From the NCBI RefSeq assembly GCF_001632365.1, contig NW_024468513.1, positions 1,303,876 to 1,367,875 on the forward strand: a DNA stretch of 64,000 nt, written 5' to 3'. A program made the translations under genes and the position numbers. The notes beneath the pieces were generated by a model. The model ran no database searches. It saw nothing but the letters and a program-made list of their open reading frames with translations, and was not told the origin of the DNA. Of this stretch, positions 46,928 to 56,713 are shown one piece after another (position 1 is the first letter of the stretch; each line of letters starts with the position of its first letter). This DNA comes from Laetiporus sulphureus 93-53 (Eukaryota > Basidiomycota > Agaricomycetes > Polyporales > Laetiporaceae).

Positions 46928-47962
46928 TCACTCGACTGTGACCGTCAACAGAGTCGCGCGATTTCGTTCACAGAAGAATCTATAATGCCGATTAGCGACA
47001 GCAGCAGATGGGTCCATGTCCTTGTATGGTTCAGCCCCTGCACTCCCGGAGGGTCACCGAGCCGGTGATGTTCTCTGCAACTGAGCTGTGCGTAGCACCA
47101 GCATAACTCACAACGCTGACCGCAGCCGCAACAAGCTCATCTCTATAAAGACACAGGTGAGTAGCGAGAGATGTTCAGTCGGACGTTCCGCGTACCGTCC
47201 GCTGTCTTTTGCCATTCGTATGGTCCTCTGCAGCATCCTCTTCTTTCGAGACACTGCCACAACAGCCGTATCACGTTTCGTAATATACGGCATAGATCCA
47301 GAACCATGATTGTCCGAATCACGCCAAGAATAAAGCACCGCTGTCAGCCAGGCTTCCGTTCTTAATCAATGGATATATCGACATTGTCATCAGCAAGAGG
47401 AATAGTTCGTGCTCAGCAAGTCTACGGAAACGTTGAGGTCGGGAAAGCAGACGTGGGCAATATAGGAATCAGGACTCACCTGAAGTGATTAGCCCCATTA
47501 AGGCTCTCAGGGCAAGTTCCGCGGTAGCACTATCGTGACGCTAGTAGATCTCAATAGTCCGGTTCATGCAATCGTTGCCATCGCCAAGATTGGCACATTG
47601 ATGATCTTGAAGGTGAGTATCGAATCATACCTTGGAGCTGCGGAGTCTAAGCAGAGTATAAGCGATGGTTTTCACCGCTGGGACACCGTTTATATACGTC
47701 TAGACTCCACGTTCAAACCGATTGCGCGAACGTCGTTCACAACACCAGCCTAATTTAAAGAATTCAGCCTTGAGATGATCACCTGGACAATTTTGGTTGT
47801 GTGAGAAAGTTACGTCGGAAGAAGCACGGGAACGTACATTCAAAGGCTCGCCCAGCCCGTTCTCGAGCATGGACCGGCCGACGTAACATAGTATGTAACG
47901 GCACACTTCTCGAGGGATTTGGCGATCGCCAGCAACACCAAAAGCAGAGACAGGCCGAACAT
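46928..47962 (-). pseudogene. Decayed third copy of the small secreted protein
   Basis: Homology to copies 1 and 2 is clear but broken. The start MFGLSLLLVLLAIA and a shortened propeptide (KSLEKCAVTYY) are present, with the dibasic site changed to Lys-Cys. The YDPYDGG segment is deleted and the frame shifts before SMLENGLGEPLNV. The next block VIISRLNSLN runs into a stop where the paralogs read GLSSAEVLNEAG. The C-terminal block still ends LLTVTVE at 46928, but an in-frame stop and a Cys replace the VDGIV lead-in. Several independent lesions mean this is a genuine pseudogene, not a splice-model error. Confidence 0.8.
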
Positions 47963-48893
47963 TGCTGAAGGTGAGATTGCTGACGAGCGTGGGCTATGCG
48001 TTTAGACGAAGTGAGACTTTGCACATGTCTCATTCGGACGTGCTGTCGAGGCAGAATAGAACATGATTCAGCCATATGGTGGAAGACGAGCAAAGATTTG
48101 AAATGTCCTCGTTGCCATTGAGCAATGCATGCGTGCGGATGCTTCCGGCGAGCTTCTGCTCGCACGACGGTCGTATTCGAGCAGGCCGCGGCACCGTGTT
48201 CTGTCCACGGTGAGATAGAACAAGGATGCGTGGCATACGGCCGAAGCGAAGACTCATTGCCAGCCAGGGGCAAGAAGAGAAAAGTGATTGAGAGGACTCG
48301 GAGTGCAGGAACGTGGTTTCCTATCTTTGGGTGCCGCTGTATATGGCAACTAGGAATGGTCCGCCGGACATCTCCGCGCTTTCAGAATCAATTGATGTCT
48401 GCGGTGCGGTGAGACGACTACTGGTAGGGCGACAAGCATGTCGTCTCCATTTCACGCAGTGACTACACAATCGTCTTGTTCATCGTCGTGTGGCATCGCG
48501 CGATGAGTGGATTGTGGTCGAGTTGTTGCGATCATCCGCAGCGTCCCGTCGTGACAGATGCTGTGACTATTGTGACGCTTCTTAGTAGGTTCGTTCCACG
48601 TTTCGCCAAATTTGGTTTCTTGTCCGTCTAAACACGCACGCGGTCGACTGCCACAGCAATCCCTCTTCGTACGTCCTTTCGCCACATTTCCTGTATTTTT
48701 CCACCCTAACGTCCTCCAGGCAGGGCACGGACCTCCTTCTTGTTTTCTCCGGCCGCTTTTGCCTTATCGTGCCGCTTCGGGACTGGTAGTACGACGACCC
48801 TGTTGGCCACCGGTCGTCCTCGTTCACTTTTGCACACATCCAGATTGAATATTGGTGGATCTGTCAATTCGCATCATCTCCCCTATTTTCCAT
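47963..48893. other. Intergenic: flank of the pseudogene and promoter of the zinc-cluster gene
   Basis: The left half (48060-48420) carries the words shared with 46500-46760, in altered order: AGCCATATGGTGGA at 48071, GAGCTTCTGCTCGCACG at 48150, GGCAACTAGGAAT at 48346. The right half is T/C-rich and leads into the zinc-cluster gene. Confidence 0.5.
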
Positions 48894-50523
48894 ATGGCCG
48901 ATACTCCGGATGCATCCGAGTCAGCTGCCGAATCGGTCGATGAGGGACAACTGACCATCAGGATCCCCAATCCGAAAGTATATATGGCTCGCCAGTCACA
49001 GTGGAAAGGCCGGAGAGGAAAGCCACGCTGTGATCATTGTCGCTTGAACAACTTGAAGGTTCGTGGCGATAATCATCTCTGAAGGTATTGTATCTCTGAT
49101 GGCATCCCCAGTGTGATCGAGTATTGCCTGTCTGCAATTACTGCTCCTGGTCAGCAAGTGGGCGGGAGTGCAAGTATACTCCCCTGCCCACCCCAGCTCA
49201 TCGAGGTATCCCAAGGTGTGACCGCTGTCGCTTGAAGAACCTCAAGGTAAGTCCCATGTGCGCAATCCGCCTTGAAATAGTGCTCATGATCTACTATCTC
49301 CAGTGCGACCGCAGCCTCCCAGTATGTAATCATTGCGCAGAAGAGAAGGAGGATGACTGCAATTACACTCCGAAGAAGAGACACAAGGTCCCTTCAGACC
49401 ATGCCGCGGCCAAGGACAGGCCTGTAGCTCCATACGCCGCAAAGACCGCATCCTTCCTAGTGTCCGAGATGCTCTCGGAAGAAGCCACCCCGGAACAAGG
49501 CACACCCAGCGGGCCCTCCGGAAGCAACATCTTCGAAGGTGAGATTCGAACCGAGCCGCAAATCAAGCAATACGTTCCTCCTACCTCTCCGATACCCATT
49601 GATGAGGACATTATCAAGAACGCCGATTCCGAGCTCTTCCAGCAGGTGGGCCCAGATGGCACGACGACATGGGTCCGCAAGATCGCTCTACCTCCACTGA
49701 AAAACGGGTCTTCTAGTACGCACTCTACGTACCACCGCCCCTTCCTCCTCGACCAGGGGATGATCGTCACGACGCCCCATGTCGATCCCTGGGTCCATCC
49801 GGACTTCGTCTCCCTACCAGACGTTGTCCTGCAGACGCTCACTTCCGTGAACGCGATCGAGATGCCCACACGCCACTCATTCGAGGAGGCGCTCATCCGA
49901 TTCGCGAGTGGGCTCTCGCCTGAGCTCCGGGAGACGGCGACCTTCATCCCGGAGGTGTATGCGGAGGTCGCTCACGCCATCTCCGAGGGCCACATCGCGG
50001 GCCTGTCTCCGCGGCTGCAGATGTGGGTCACCTGCCACCACGCGCGCGCGGGCTCCCACAAGCGCCACCTTATCTTGCTGCCCCGGGACGCATTCTACAA
50101 TATGAACAGGGCGGACGAGGAGAAGCTGCGGGGTAATTATATCAATCAGACGGATGGAGAGGTCGATAAGAACAAGCCAGTCCCATTGGATGAGAACGGG
50201 CTGGGGTCGCTGGAGGCGGCTGCCGTGTTCGAACGGGTGCCTATACAGCAGCAGATATACGACGTCTTGGTTTATACACATAGGAGTCACGGATCATCGT
50301 CTACTATGCTTTTTGAGGCTAGGCGGATTGGTATGGTGAGTCCATCGCCGCTTACCTCCATTACATGCCAACCACTTTCCGCTGTCTTCAGGCTACCATC
50401 ACTTGGCCCATGGTGGAACTCTTCATCCGCTTATGTCCGCTATGCAAACTTCGCGCCAAAGGCCCTCGAATCCCTGCCGATGAGGATACCGCGGCGCCTC
50501 GCCCATCCCTGAGCAGGCGGTGA
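48894..50523 (+). CDS. Double Zn2Cys6 protein with integrase-type HHCC-like C-terminus
   Basis: Four exons (48894-49058, 49112-49246, 49304-50335, 50392-50523), all phase 0, total 1464 nt, giving 487 residues. Two Gal4-type zinc clusters lie in tandem near residues 45-115: CDHCRLNNLKCDRVLPVCNYC plus a sixth Cys, then CDRCRLKNLKCDRSLPVCNHC plus a sixth Cys. Each has spacing C-x2-C-x6-C-x6-C-x2-C-x7/8-C. Introns 1 and 2 cut both clusters at the same point, between LK and CD. The middle (about 120-390) is Pro/Glu-rich, then helical (HSFEEALIRFASGLSPELRE). The C-terminus reads VYTHRSHGSSSTMLFEARRI, then after the last intron TWPMVELFIRLCPLCKLRA, an H-x2-H-x29-C-x2-C array. It resembles the zinc-binding domain at the N-terminus of retroelement integrases. 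No DDE catalytic core follows. A nuclear DNA-binding protein is likely; targets unknown. Confidence 0.85.
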
Positions 50524-51357
50524 ACATCATGCCTCGCGATCTATTGCTGACATCTAGTATATATACATATAGCTTCACAGTATTCACATCGTCCGATTTC
50601 AGAAGACTAACTCGTGTAGTAGTTGGACCGGGGACTAATGTATCTGTCTATCTATTAGGATGCCATGATATCCGATATTCGTTTTGTACATGATTGTAAT
50701 ATAGTTTGCTACGATTGCTTTGCTTACCGTATGCAACTCAACACAGGCTGTACTACGAGACAGCGATGCGGACGCAATATAAAGACTTGTACAACAAATT
50801 GTCAATGATCGATCGATTGCGCTGTATGCATGTGCAGCCTTGCATCAAAAATGCGGATCAGACAACGAGCACTCAAATGATCATCCAAATCCCCGTCGTT
50901 TGGTTCAGCGGCTCGGCATGTCGCTGTTCTTCGCTCGAGCGTACACCATTGAGTTCGCATCAGCAGTGTGCTCAACATCTTCGGCAGGCACACATCGTCT
51001 TCACGCAGTGGCAGTGAGACGAACGTGCCTACGGCGACGTTCGCTCTAGTATCTGCAGACGCAGGCAACGAATAGCGATCCGATAACGCAAAAAACGATA
51101 CGAAGCTATTCAAGATGTAGTACTACGTACGGGTCGGGTTTAATCATCGATACAAAGATTTTGTCGGAGGGATAAGTAGGGCGGCGTAGATAGTAACCGT
51201 ATCTGAGCCTTTTCTGGGAGTACGCATCGGGCGGTGCGCTTATGCAAGAGTCCTTCCAAGCATGGCTGGTGAGTAAACGCGTGTAGCGGTGTCGTTGTGT
51301 AAGGTAATCGTTCAAGAAGAAGCAGGCGGGCGCGGCGAAAAACGAAGCAGAGGCAAC
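50524..51357. other. Convergent 3' flanks, no gene supported
   Basis: A/T-rich, including TATATATACATAT just after 50560. Several short frames without motifs. Confidence 0.5.
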
Positions 51358-52931
51358 TCATGGCCGTCTCTCGAACGTAGCAAACGCAAGATCGTATCCC
51401 CCAAACTCGTAGTTGATCTTGTCCGTGCGCTTGTACAGGCCCGCACACGCGCCGGGCCCGGGCGGCGGAAGCGTCAGCGCAGACTTGAACGCGCGCTGCG
51501 CCGCTTCGACCGCACTTTCGCCGTCCTCCTCCTCCGCCGTCTCGTTGTCCGCGCTCGATACGAATAGCGTGAGCGTGAGCCGCCCTGGCTGGAAGATCTC
51601 CATTACGCGCCGTACAAGCGTTTTTAAATCGGGAATGCAGCCTGCCTGCTCGGACGGCGTCATCGGCAGCGGCACGTTGCACTCAAAGCTCGCATAGGAC
51701 GAGCCGTCCTCGGGCGTGACATGGATCGTGTAATACCCCTCCACCGTACGCGCAGGCTCGTCCTCGTCCTCGCACCACCGCAGCAAAGCGTTGCACGAGT
51801 AGCCGCATGGGTCGAAGGAGTATGCATCGAGCGTCGTGAGCTGTGGCGGGAAGAGGTCAGAGATGCCCAGCTGCGCGGAGAGCGCCATCGCGTGTGCGGA
51901 GGGGTCGAACGTCTCGCCCTCTGGGGCCGTCTCGCTCGTCATGAACGGTGCGCAGGCGGAAGGTGAGAGATGCGTCATGAGGATCTCGATGGTATAGTCC
52001 TGGAGCGGCTCGTCTGATTCCTCGGCTACTGAAGGAGGAGGCTCCGCGTCTTCCTCGTCGGGAGGGGGAATCGCCGGCTCGATGGGCGTGTTGGAGCGCG
52101 TGGTGCCTCGCGAAGCCTCTCCTGGAGTAGTCATGTACAGGAGCCAGTGATCACCGTTGACTTTGCCGACCGTGTATGCGGAGCCATTGGGAAAGATCTG
52201 GTCAAGGTAGTCGATCTCGGCCTTCCAATCGCGGTGCGGGCCCACCTGGCGCTCAGGAAACATGAACGCCTTGCGGGAATAGAAGCAGCGGTAGACAGAC
52301 GGCAGGGCGGCGTGCTCGCGCGCGATCTCGAGGATACGCGGGAGGCCGAGGAGGTTGAGGGTCGTGCCGCAGGTCTTGAGGATGAGTTTATGGGAAGAGA
52401 CGAGCAGAGAGGATTCACTATATTGATGGATTGGCCATTAGCTACAGTCCACGGTGTACATGGTGATGTATCAATGGGAGAGAGAGCTCTACGGGAACAA
52501 TAGTCCATGGGAGCAGATGGAAGCATGCAAGTAGAAGAGAGAACGCGCTTATCATCTGCGCATACTTCGGTCGCATTCGCGACGGTTTGATGCGACCTCG
52601 ACTGACGACGAACGCGGCCGCACGTCCAACGACGTTTGAATCGACGATTCCGGTCTTGCATGTTGCGCAGGTGCGATCGAGGGATCGGGAGGGATACTCA
52701 CCTCAAGAGATAGGCGGCCATCTCCGTACCCTCGACGACCGAGAGGATCTTGCACTTGACGATGTCGAGCATGTCGGCCCACACCTGCCGAGGGACCTTC
52801 CTGAGTCCGAATCTACCTTCACTGGTGGCGAACGCGCCGGCGACATGGGCGGGGGACGGGGCAAACCAAATCTCGAGCAGCTTTTCGGGTCCTTCAAAGG
52901 GTCCGGTGGGCTGCTGGTCATCGCCTTCCAT
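51358..52931 (-). CDS. SPE2: S-adenosylmethionine decarboxylase proenzyme
   Basis: Makes decarboxylated AdoMet for spermidine and spermine synthesis. Two exons (52931-52702 and 52417-51358) total 1290 nt, giving 429 residues. The first exon has FEGPEKLLEIWF, the region of the conserved catalytic glutamates, and ends within the cleavage motif. Joining the exons gives LSESSLLVSSHKLILKTCGT, where self-cleavage between Glu and Ser yields the pyruvoyl group and the Cys is a conserved active-site residue. Later blocks are FPNGSAYTVGKVNGDHWLLY, SFDPCGYSCNALL and YYTIHVTPEDGSSYASFECN, all typical. An acidic/Pro-rich insert (PPPDEEDAEPPPS) is present in the middle. The single intron is 284 bp, about five times the length usual in this window, and splits the first Ser codon of LSESS. 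Confidence 0.95.
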
Positions 52932-53215
52932 AGATTCGAGCAGGACGCGATTTCTGGATGCTATCGAGGCGGAGACTGGAGGGTTGCACGAGGAGAGCTG
53001 GAGGGATGCATGAAAGGTCGCTGGGAGGGTGGCCGGTGGCTGAGAGAAAAGCAAAATCTGCAATGCAGTGATCGATTGCACTCGATCGGTCATTGCCGCT
53101 CGGCCAACAAGCCGTGAGCATGACGCGCTCACGCTCAGCGTCGACCATCTTCTCCTCCTCGTCCTTCTCTCCTTCCACCCCGACGTGCAAGTAGCACTCC
53201 CCGTCGCCGCGCCAC
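52932..53215. promoter_or_regulatory. Divergent promoter, SPE2 / DUF1279 gene
   Basis: 284 bp between start codons on opposite strands. C/T-rich on the right half (TCTTCTCCTCCTCG). No TATA box is evident. Confidence 0.45.
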
Positions 53216-53893
53216 ATGGTCCGCAGCCTCATCCCCCGCTTTCCCATCTTTCGCGCCTTTCTTCCACGCATCGCACAGCCCATCCTCCCCCTCACCCGCT
53301 TCGCTGCCGCGCCCCCACTCGCAGGTGCACGCACACCCTCTACCACCCGCCTCTTCCACCACATCCCCGCCCGCCTCGCCTCCTCCCGGCCCTCCTCGCC
53401 TTCCCCCGATGACCCATCCTCACCCGACCCCCCGCCGAACGCCTCCATCTCACAGCGTCTCAAGCACCTCATAAAAACCTACGGCTGGTATGCGCTCGGC
53501 GTGTATATCTTTCTCTCCGTCGCAGACTTCACCGTCGCCTTTGCTGGCATCAACCTCATCGGTGCCGAGCACGTCTCCCGCGTTACCGTCGCCGTCAAGG
53601 ACTATCTCACTCGACTCGTGCACTCACGGCCGCCAGAGCCTGGCAGGGAGGAGATGGAGAGCATGTCGTCGCATGCGAGCGCGGGTGGCCAGGAGAGTCT
53701 GTACGCCATGCTCGTGCTCGCGTACACTGTGCACAAGACACTATTCCTACCCGTCCGTGTGGGGCTGACCGCGGCACTCACTCCACGGCTGGTGCGCTGG
53801 CTGCAAGTAAGAGGTTGGGCAGGCGGGGCGGGCACGAAACGCGCTGCGAGGGAGATGCGCGACCGCATGCGCAGCGGGCGAGAAAAGGACTGA
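53216..53893 (+). CDS. DUF1279 (FAM210-like) mitochondrial membrane protein
   Basis: A single-exon gene of 225 residues. The first 60 residues are rich in Arg, Ala, Pro and Ser without acidic residues (MVRSLIPRFPIFRAFLPRIA), a strong mitochondrial targeting sequence. The DUF1279 domain follows: QRLKHLIKTYGWYALGVYIFLSVADFTVAFAGINL, with one hydrophobic segment, then GLTAALTPRLVRWLQVRGW near the end. A basic C-terminal helix (KRAAREMRDRMRSGREKD) closes the protein. Yeast Nat2 and human FAM210A/B share this domain; proposed roles concern mitochondrial protein homeostasis. The absence of introns contrasts with every neighbour. Confidence 0.88.
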   Translation: MVRSLIPRFPIFRAFLPRIAQPILPLTRFAAAPPLAGARTPSTTRLFHHIPARLASSRPSSPSPDDPSSPDPPPNASISQRLKHLIKTYGWYALGVYIFLSVADFTVAFAGINLIGAEHVSRVTVAVKDYLTRLVHSRPPEPGREEMESMSSHASAGGQESLYAMLVLAYTVHKTLFLPVRVGLTAALTPRLVRWLQVRGWAGGAGTKRAAREMRDRMRSGREKD

Positions 53894-54107
53894 GCGATAT
53901 CATGCGTCATATATACCGGTACGATCCTGCTCATTGTGCAATCCGCGTGCACGCTGACGTGCTAATAGTATTAGAGTCCGTATCCCTACTCATACACATT
54001 GAATAGATTACAACGGTCCTGCGAGAGCAGTATTTCATGGGAGCCCCATGACCCTGGGTTGTTATGGTGCTTAGGACGAGGGTGCTTCATCCTCTGCGGA
54101 GACGTAT

Positions 54108-54617
54108 TCAGCGCGTCAGCTCTGGTGCTACAGGCGCGTGCGCCAGCTCACCTTTGAGAATTCCTTCCTGCACGAGTTCCTCGGCCTTCGGGCGCTGCTG
54201 CAGCGCGTGCTCCAGCTTGTCCTGCCATCATAGTGGACATTGTCAGATGTATGTACGCATTTCATGGGTTTCGGAGGCTGCCCACCTCGAGCTGAGACCG
54301 CTGCAACCGCTCCTTCGCCGCCTGCAAGGAGGGTGCTACGTGATCATCTACACCATCCGTTAGAAGATATGATTATCAGTAGCATGAGTGGCGCAGACGT
54401 ACCCTTGAGGATGTTTCGCTCAATGAGATCGTGCTTGTCGGGCCGGTGGTTGAGATGGCGCTCGAGGCGTTCGGCAGCCTGCGGGTCGAGATTGATGGAC
54501 TGCTTGCGCGCGGGCGCAGGTGGGCGGGAGACCTCCGGAGTGGCTGGCAGTGCGAGCAGTCAGCGCTCAGCGGCAGTGCGTTAGGTTAGTTGTGCGTGGT
54601 GTCAAGAACGTACACAT
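54108..54617 (-). CDS. Small protein with two RPEL motifs
   Basis: Predicted actin-binding protein of about 100 residues. Two RPEL-type repeats are seen: LERHLNHRPDKHDLIERNIL and LEHALQQRPKAEELVQEGIL. The second is a perfect RPxxxEL; the first has Asp for Glu. RPEL motifs of MRTF and Phactr proteins bind G-actin. The best start is ATG at 54617, followed by only one more base before a GTACGT donor. The first exon would then be ATGT, joined to CCACTCCGGAG to give MSTPEVSRPPAPARKQS. Two further introns (after LKG and after SQLE) keep the frame, and the protein ends PVAPELTR at 54108. Regulation by the actin pool is inference from the animal proteins. Confidence 0.75.
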
Positions 54618-55054
54618 GGTAGTTGATTGCTATATTGGAGAAATGGCTGTTCACGGAGGGAAGGGAATAGTCCTACTCAGGAGTGGGAAGGCGGAAGCAA
54701 CAGGAGATGCGGCGCAGCGCGAGGCGAGGCGCCTTTATGTGGTCGGGCTCGCTCGCGCTGATCATCGCAACCGTCCTCGCGGCAACGGTGTGGAAGGCGC
54801 AGGCGGCGACCGGGGCACGGAACTTGCACAATGTTCTGGGCATGCGGCCCAGCCGGCACTCGAAACGAGGTACTGTGTTGTGCATGCACAGCCTTCGACT
54901 AATGGGCGAATGAATGAAGGCGGGCGTTCGCGAGCAAGGTACATGATAAGGAGAGTGACGTTGTAGAGGACGGTGGCCACATAGTAAGTTTAATTGTGTC
55001 AGTGATCTTAACGTATATACTCGAGCTCCCAGATTCTATCTATTCGAGCGTTCA
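54618..55054. other. Intergenic upstream of the RPEL gene
   Basis: No gene seen; includes the RPEL gene promoter and the 3' flank of the next gene. Confidence 0.4.
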
Positions 55055-55522
55055 TCATAGCTCTCGGAATGACACACTCTGCCCGCGGCGCATCCGCTCC
55101 TCCCTATATTGCTGCACGAGCCGGCGCGCGTCTCGGATGCTTGCGCCGACCCTCCGCACCTCGCTCGCAACGTCATCCTCCATCGCTTCGAGGACATTCA
55201 ACAGGCGGATAATATGTGAGGGTAGGATGTCCGACCCATGCGCAGAGGCTGACAGTGGTGTTCGTGATGGTGCCTGTGCTGGCGTTAGAGCTGGGGTTCG
55301 GGCTGGTGCAGAGGGGAGGGGTTTCTCCTGAGGCTGGTTTGCAAGACCAGCTATGCGTTGTTTGGGCAGTTTGGGTGAGAGGTGTGGACTGCCAATTTCA
55401 GGACATTTGAGTGTCAATGGCGAGGGTGAGGAGGGCGCCTCATGTTCCAACCCCGTGAGGAGAGGAGAGAGGGAGATGTTCATAGGTAGCTGGGGCGCGT
55501 AGGAGATGCGAGAGACGACCAT
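55055..55522 (-). CDS. Hypothetical protein, 155 aa, intronless
   Basis: Unrecognised. The frame opens at ATG 55522 (MVVSRISYAPQLPMNISLSP). The N-terminal two thirds are Pro/Ser-rich with repeated AP-type words (PSAPARTPALTPAQAPSRTP), and the C-terminal third is a likely amphipathic helix (IIRLLNVLEAMEDDVASEVR to RRLVQQYREERMRRGQ). Frame bias toward Pro/Ala and a coherent helix favour a real gene over a chance frame. It could be a component or adaptor with a coiled coil; nothing more can be said. Confidence 0.55.
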   Translation of the reverse strand: MVVSRISYAPQLPMNISLSPLLTGLEHEAPSSPSPLTLKCPEIGSPHLSPKLPKQRIAGLANQPQEKPLPSAPARTPALTPAQAPSRTPLSASAHGSDILPSHIIRLLNVLEAMEDDVASEVRRVGASIRDARRLVQQYREERMRRGQSVSFREL

Positions 55523-55947
55523 GTCGAATAGTATCGTGGATTATACAAGAGTAATATACTTGGCGTTTAGTGAGAAGTCGTTAGATAGTTTGTACTCTTG
55601 AAAGAGCGGAAGAGAGGTTCGAGTAGGCTGGGCTGACGGGGGCTGGGCGTTGCGATTTTGACCGGGCTACCAAAGGTTACATCGCCTCGAGATGTCCGAG
55701 CGAGCAGAGATCATGCCGGCATGTTGCGGAACCACGTATAGAGTGTTGGAAACAGCCTCAGTAGCCGCAAGTGCCCGTACGGGCTATCAAAAGCGGTCGA
55801 GTACTTGTGCAATGCAGAAAAGAGAAACGCGGGCCACCCGATTCGTCGAAGTCGCGCATACGGTGGGCGCGCTTCCACCACGTGGCCGCGCTCGCACAGG
55901 CGCGCGGATGAGGACGGAGCCCAAAGTAATCCATCTCCTCCACGACA
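55523..55947. promoter_or_regulatory. Divergent promoter, hypothetical / complex I subunit
   Basis: 425 bp between start codons of two divergent genes. A CACGTGG box lies near 55880, about 70 bp upstream of the right-hand start. Confidence 0.4.
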
Positions 55948-56579
55948 ATGTCGCTCGCCAGGGCGGCAAGTGTACTCGTACGGCCAAGACAGGCTGCTGC
56001 CACTTCTCTAGCGCGTCGCAGGTCCGCTCACTCAGAGTCTCATGACGAGCATCATGACGCGCACCACGGCGAGCTCGAGGATATCGATGTGTACCCGAAG
56101 GAAGGTGCGTAGTACGAGCTCATCATGGTTTGTAATCGACCTGACAGCCCTTGCTATTGAATCTCAAAAATTGCTAGAGTTTACGGGCAAGCGTATGAGG
56201 CGCTTTCTCCTCCTCGCCTTTGGGGTCGTCGGATTCTACAAGTTTGCCCCCGCACCAGGCGAGGACAACCCCATCGCGCGTTTCATCGACCACTATCACA
56301 CCCCGCCCGAGGTCTGGGAGAGAATATCGCGGAAACACCTGATGCTGGCCATGCAGGTCGCCGACGATAATCTGCTCGTCGCGACTGCGAAGCGGCCGCC
56401 TGTGCATCGATACCGTTCGCCAGAGTGAGTAGTCTGTTTGGCCAACGTTGTGTATTTTGCTGAGCACGACGGTGTATGGTCTATTCAGGAGGCTGAACAT
56501 GTTCTCGGCGTACGGTAACCCCGTGGGTGGAATGGTGGACGTGAGCAATGCTGTCGTGAAGCGCGCTGGAGATTTCTAG
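55948..56579 (+). CDS. Probable mitochondrial complex I accessory subunit (164 aa)
   Basis: Three exons (55948-56104, 56178-56424, 56489-56579) total 495 nt, giving 164 residues. The N-terminus is a basic mitochondrial presequence (MSLARAASVLVRPRQAAATS), followed by a His/Asp/Glu-rich segment (SHDEHHDAHHGELEDIDVYP). A single membrane segment follows (MRRFLLLAFGVVGFYKFAP), then RFIDHYHTPPEVWERISRKH and RPPVHRYRSPERLNMFSAYG. From memory, fungal proteins with this HHD/E-rich front, FYKFAPxPGE and RPPVHRYR..P pattern are annotated as a small NADH:ubiquinone oxidoreductase subunit (NUO17.8-like). I hold the general role more firmly than the exact subunit name. Confidence 0.72.
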
Positions 56580-56713
56580 AGATTGTACATGGATCACATT
56601 CTGCATATGCAAACTGATCGAACGCTCTTGTAGTCGTGGTAAAGGTGTACAAGACCCGTAGACGTGTATAGAACGGTAAGACACTGCGACCAACGGAAGC
56701 CACGAATAGCCGA
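56580..56713. other. Convergent 3' flanks
   Basis: 134 bp between stops of converging genes; no feature seen. Confidence 0.5.
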
